From: Aeromicrobium stalagmiti
GTDB taxonomy: Bacteria > Actinomycetota > Actinomycetes > Propionibacteriales > Nocardioidaceae
Assembly (NCBI RefSeq): GCF_013283745.1
Contig: NZ_JABSTZ010000001.1
Location: 886,406 to 950,405, forward strand
DNA: 64,000 bases
Direction of reading: 5' to 3'
In this document: positions 62,377-64,000 of the stretch, one piece after another
Numbering within the stretch: the stretch's first letter is position 1
How the letters are laid out: every line of letters starts with the position of its first letter
Notes under the pieces: model-generated
The model's input: only the letters and a program-made list of their open reading frames with translations
Databases searched by the model: none
What the model was told of the DNA's origin: nothing
Position numbers and translations under genes: made by a program

Positions 62377-63012
62377 GTGACGTTCGGCGACTACCTTCGG
62401 GTCGTGCGCGACTACTGGCGCTCGATCCTCGCGATCATCCTGGTCACGGTCGTCGTCGGCATCATCGCCTCCTCCCGGGTCACGCCGACCTACACCGCCG
62501 ACGCCAAGGTGCTGTTCACCGGCTCGGCGGGCAGCAAGGGCCAGGACATCGCCTCGGTCGCGAGCTACACCGCGACGCGGATGTCGGCCTACCGCGCGCT
62601 GGTCTCGACGCCCCAGGTGCTCGAGGGGTCCGGCGTCACGCCGGGCGCCGACGGCGAGGTCGCCGACGACGTCGCCGCGACCTACACGCTGGGGTCGACG
62701 ATCCTCACCGTCACGGTCGTCGACGGCTCGGCGAAGCGCGCCGCCCAGGTCGCCGACGGCGTCGCCCGGAGCCTCGTCGCGTCGGTCGAGCGCATCGAGA
62801 CCCCCAACGACGACGACACCAGCGTCGTGAAGGGCGAGGTCATCTCACCGGCGACGGAGCCTGCCGACCCCACCTCGCCCAACCTGCTGATCAACATCGT
62901 CGGTGCCGCGCTGGTCGGCATCGTCCTCGCCCTCGGGGCGTCGGTGCTGCGCCATCTCTGGGCGACCGGACGGATCGGCCGCCGCGCCACGAAGCCCGGC
63001 CGGGGAGCCTGA
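62377..63012 (+). CDS. Wzz-like polysaccharide chain-length / co-polymerase protein
   Basis: A 211-residue membrane protein with an N-terminal helix (about residues 15-33), an extracellular region starting PTYTADAKVLFTGSAG and a second helix near 170-190. This is the layout of Wzz/YveK-type co-polymerases without a kinase domain. It probably sets chain length or export of the polysaccharide. It precedes the acyltransferase by one base. The GTG start has no strong ribosome binding site. Confidence 0.87.
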   Translation: MTFGDYLRVVRDYWRSILAIILVTVVVGIIASSRVTPTYTADAKVLFTGSAGSKGQDIASVASYTATRMSAYRALVSTPQVLEGSGVTPGADGEVADDVAATYTLGSTILTVTVVDGSAKRAAQVADGVARSLVASVERIETPNDDDTSVVKGEVISPATEPADPTSPNLLINIVGAALVGIVLALGASVLRHLWATGRIGRRATKPGRGA

Positions 63013-63013
63013 C

Positions 63014-63553
63014 ATGACCAGGGTGCGACGGGCGTGGGCCCACCTGGGCGTGCTCGTCTTCAACATCGTCGTCACCCACGTCCCCGTCCGGCAGCTGCGC
63101 CTCGGCGTGCTGCGCCTGTGGGGGGCGCGCATCGGCCGCGACTCCTCGGTGTTCCGCGGCACCACGGTGCTGGGCATCGAGCTGCTGCGCATCGGCACGT
63201 CGACCAACATCGGCTTCCGGTGCATGCTCGACGCGCGGGGCGGCCTGACGATCGGTGACAACGTGGTGGTCGCGAGCGACACCCACTTCATCGCCGGCAC
63301 CCACGAGATCAACTCGTCGACGTTCGAGCCGCTCCTGCTGCCGACCGTCGTGGGCGACTACGCGTGGCTGACGTCGCGCGTCACCGTCACGGCGGGGGTG
63401 ACGATCGGCCGGGGCGCGGTCGTCGCGGCGTGCGCGCTCGTGCGCGACGACGTCGAGCCGATGGCGGTCATGGCCGGGGTGCCCGCCAAGCGGGTCGGCA
63501 CGCGCGAGGCCGAGCTCACCTACAGCCCCGGATGGCACCCGATCGGCTTCTGA
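63014..63553 (+). CDS. Hexapeptide-repeat acyltransferase
   Basis: A 179-residue left-handed beta-helix transferase (WcaF/LbH type). Hexapeptide turns are visible in RIGTSTNIGFRCMLDARGGL and TIGDNVVVASDTHFIAGTHE. The C-terminus has GRGAVVAACALVRDDVEP and MAGVPAKRVG. It should O-acetylate a sugar of the polysaccharide. The ATG has GGGGAG upstream. Confidence 0.93.
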   Translation: MTRVRRAWAHLGVLVFNIVVTHVPVRQLRLGVLRLWGARIGRDSSVFRGTTVLGIELLRIGTSTNIGFRCMLDARGGLTIGDNVVVASDTHFIAGTHEINSSTFEPLLLPTVVGDYAWLTSRVTVTAGVTIGRGAVVAACALVRDDVEPMAVMAGVPAKRVGTREAELTYSPGWHPIGF

Positions 63554-63558
63554 CCGTC

Positions 63559-64000
63559 ATGCCGACTCCTGCCGCGATCCGCCTCGTGCACCTGACCCCC
63601 CGACCGGGCGCGTCAGGCGTCGGTGACTACGCCGCCGACTTCGAGCAGGCGGTGGCGCCCTACGTCAACAGCGTCGAGGTCGTCCACTACGAGGCACCCC
63701 GCCACGACCGGGCGATCGACATGATCCGCTTCCGGCGGCACCTGCGCGAGGTGCTGGGCCGGGGCGACGGCACGACCGTCCTGCACACCGAGCTGAGCGG
63801 CGGATCGGCCACACCGTTCTGGGCGCTGGCGGGCCTGCGCGGCGTCACGATGACGGCGACCGTCCACGACGCACCGCGCCCGATCTGGATGCCGGCCCTG
63901 ACCCGCCTGGTCGGCCGCTACCGGTTCGTCTCGCCGGCGATCCACCGTGGTCTCCGACCGTTCTGGGAGTGGCTCGAGCGCCGCGTCGTCCGCCGGGCCC
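63559..64000 (+). CDS. Glycosyltransferase family 4-like, N-terminal part
   Basis: At least 147 codons, continuing past the window. RLVHLTPRPGASGVGDYAAD is the GT-B N-terminal signature, with TTVLHTELSGGSATPFWAL and MTATVHDAPRP following the pattern of GT4 acceptor domains. An in-frame ATG at 63532 overlapping the acyltransferase gene is an alternative start; neither has a clear ribosome binding site. The donor domain is not in the window. Confidence 0.8.
   Translation, partial: MPTPAAIRLVHLTPRPGASGVGDYAADFEQAVAPYVNSVEVVHYEAPRHDRAIDMIRFRRHLREVLGRGDGTTVLHTELSGGSATPFWALAGLRGVTMTATVHDAPRPIWMPALTRLVGRYRFVSPAIHRGLRPFWEWLERRVVRRA

Overview
This is chromosomal DNA from a high-GC actinobacterium, most likely of the Nocardioides/Aeromicrobium type. 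The evidence is the PknB-PbpA-RodA-PstP-FhaB-FhaA cluster next to ppiA, a rhomboid protease and crgA; WhiB regulators; a Bpa-type proteasome activator; DUF881, DUF3817, DUF4235 and DUF5926 proteins; and many leaderless genes with a TANNNT -10 box 6-8 nt before the start codon. The genus cannot be proved from the sequence alone. I see no transposase, integrase, phage structural gene or CRISPR array.

Layout. 1-11.5 kb: end of a SURF1-like gene, DUF3817, a crotonase, ppiA, rhomboid, crgA, DUF881, then the minus-strand operon fhaA-fhaB-pstP-rodA-pbpA-pknB, which coordinates peptidoglycan synthesis and division by Ser/Thr phosphorylation. 11.6-11.9 kb: tRNA-Leu(CAG) with a partly duplicated 3' end and terminator. 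11.9-24.3 kb: accessory metabolism and regulation (lipoate ligase-like/TetR/alcohol dehydrogenase, a secreted GH6 glycosidase, DinB, DUF4235 and DJ-1 proteins, a WhiB3/WhiD-type regulator, crotonase, methyltransferase, secreted glycerophosphodiesterase, TetR plus drug-type MFS pump, glutamate synthase-like FMN protein). 24.5-31.3 kb: a LysR/EamA pair, then a TetR regulator divergent from a leucine-catabolic operon (carboxylase beta, biotin-carrying alpha subunit, HMG-CoA lyase). 31.3-44.4 kb: YunG, EcsC and APH-fold proteins, aat, HU, a CPBP protease, rhodanese, an anti-sigma-type ATPase, DUF5926, arginine deiminase, a beta-phosphoglucomutase/GH65 pair, a degenerate FHA-like protein, adenosine deaminase, and ArsR plus an AHSA1 protein. 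44.4-54.4 kb: PAP2-diacylglycerol kinase fusion, serS, HAD phosphatase, an AbiEi/DUF559-like gene between matching palindromes, a WhiB-HTH fusion, bpa, quinone oxidoreductase, hydrolase, nitrilase-family enzyme and a membrane protein. 54.5-60 kb: tRNA-Ser(TGA), a PH-like protein, two secreted repeat-domain proteins, tRNA-Ser(GCT) with a 59-bp duplicated 3' end and terminator, and a secreted phytase. 60-64 kb: GAF-GGDEF cyclase and the start of a surface-polysaccharide cluster (GT4, Wzz-like, acyltransferase, GT fragment).

Intergenic regions are short (none above 300 bp without a gene) and many are filled by long inverted repeats. Two of these are repeat families: a 150-180 bp element with ~22-bp terminal inverted repeats at 568-745 and, inverted, at 24309-24461; and a 20-17-20 palindrome on both sides of the DUF559-like gene (48204-48260, 49323-49379). 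These repeats, the tRNA 3'-end duplications, the WhiB-HTH fusion and the dense leaderless architecture are the most notable signals. I found no defence or biosynthetic system that is convincingly new.
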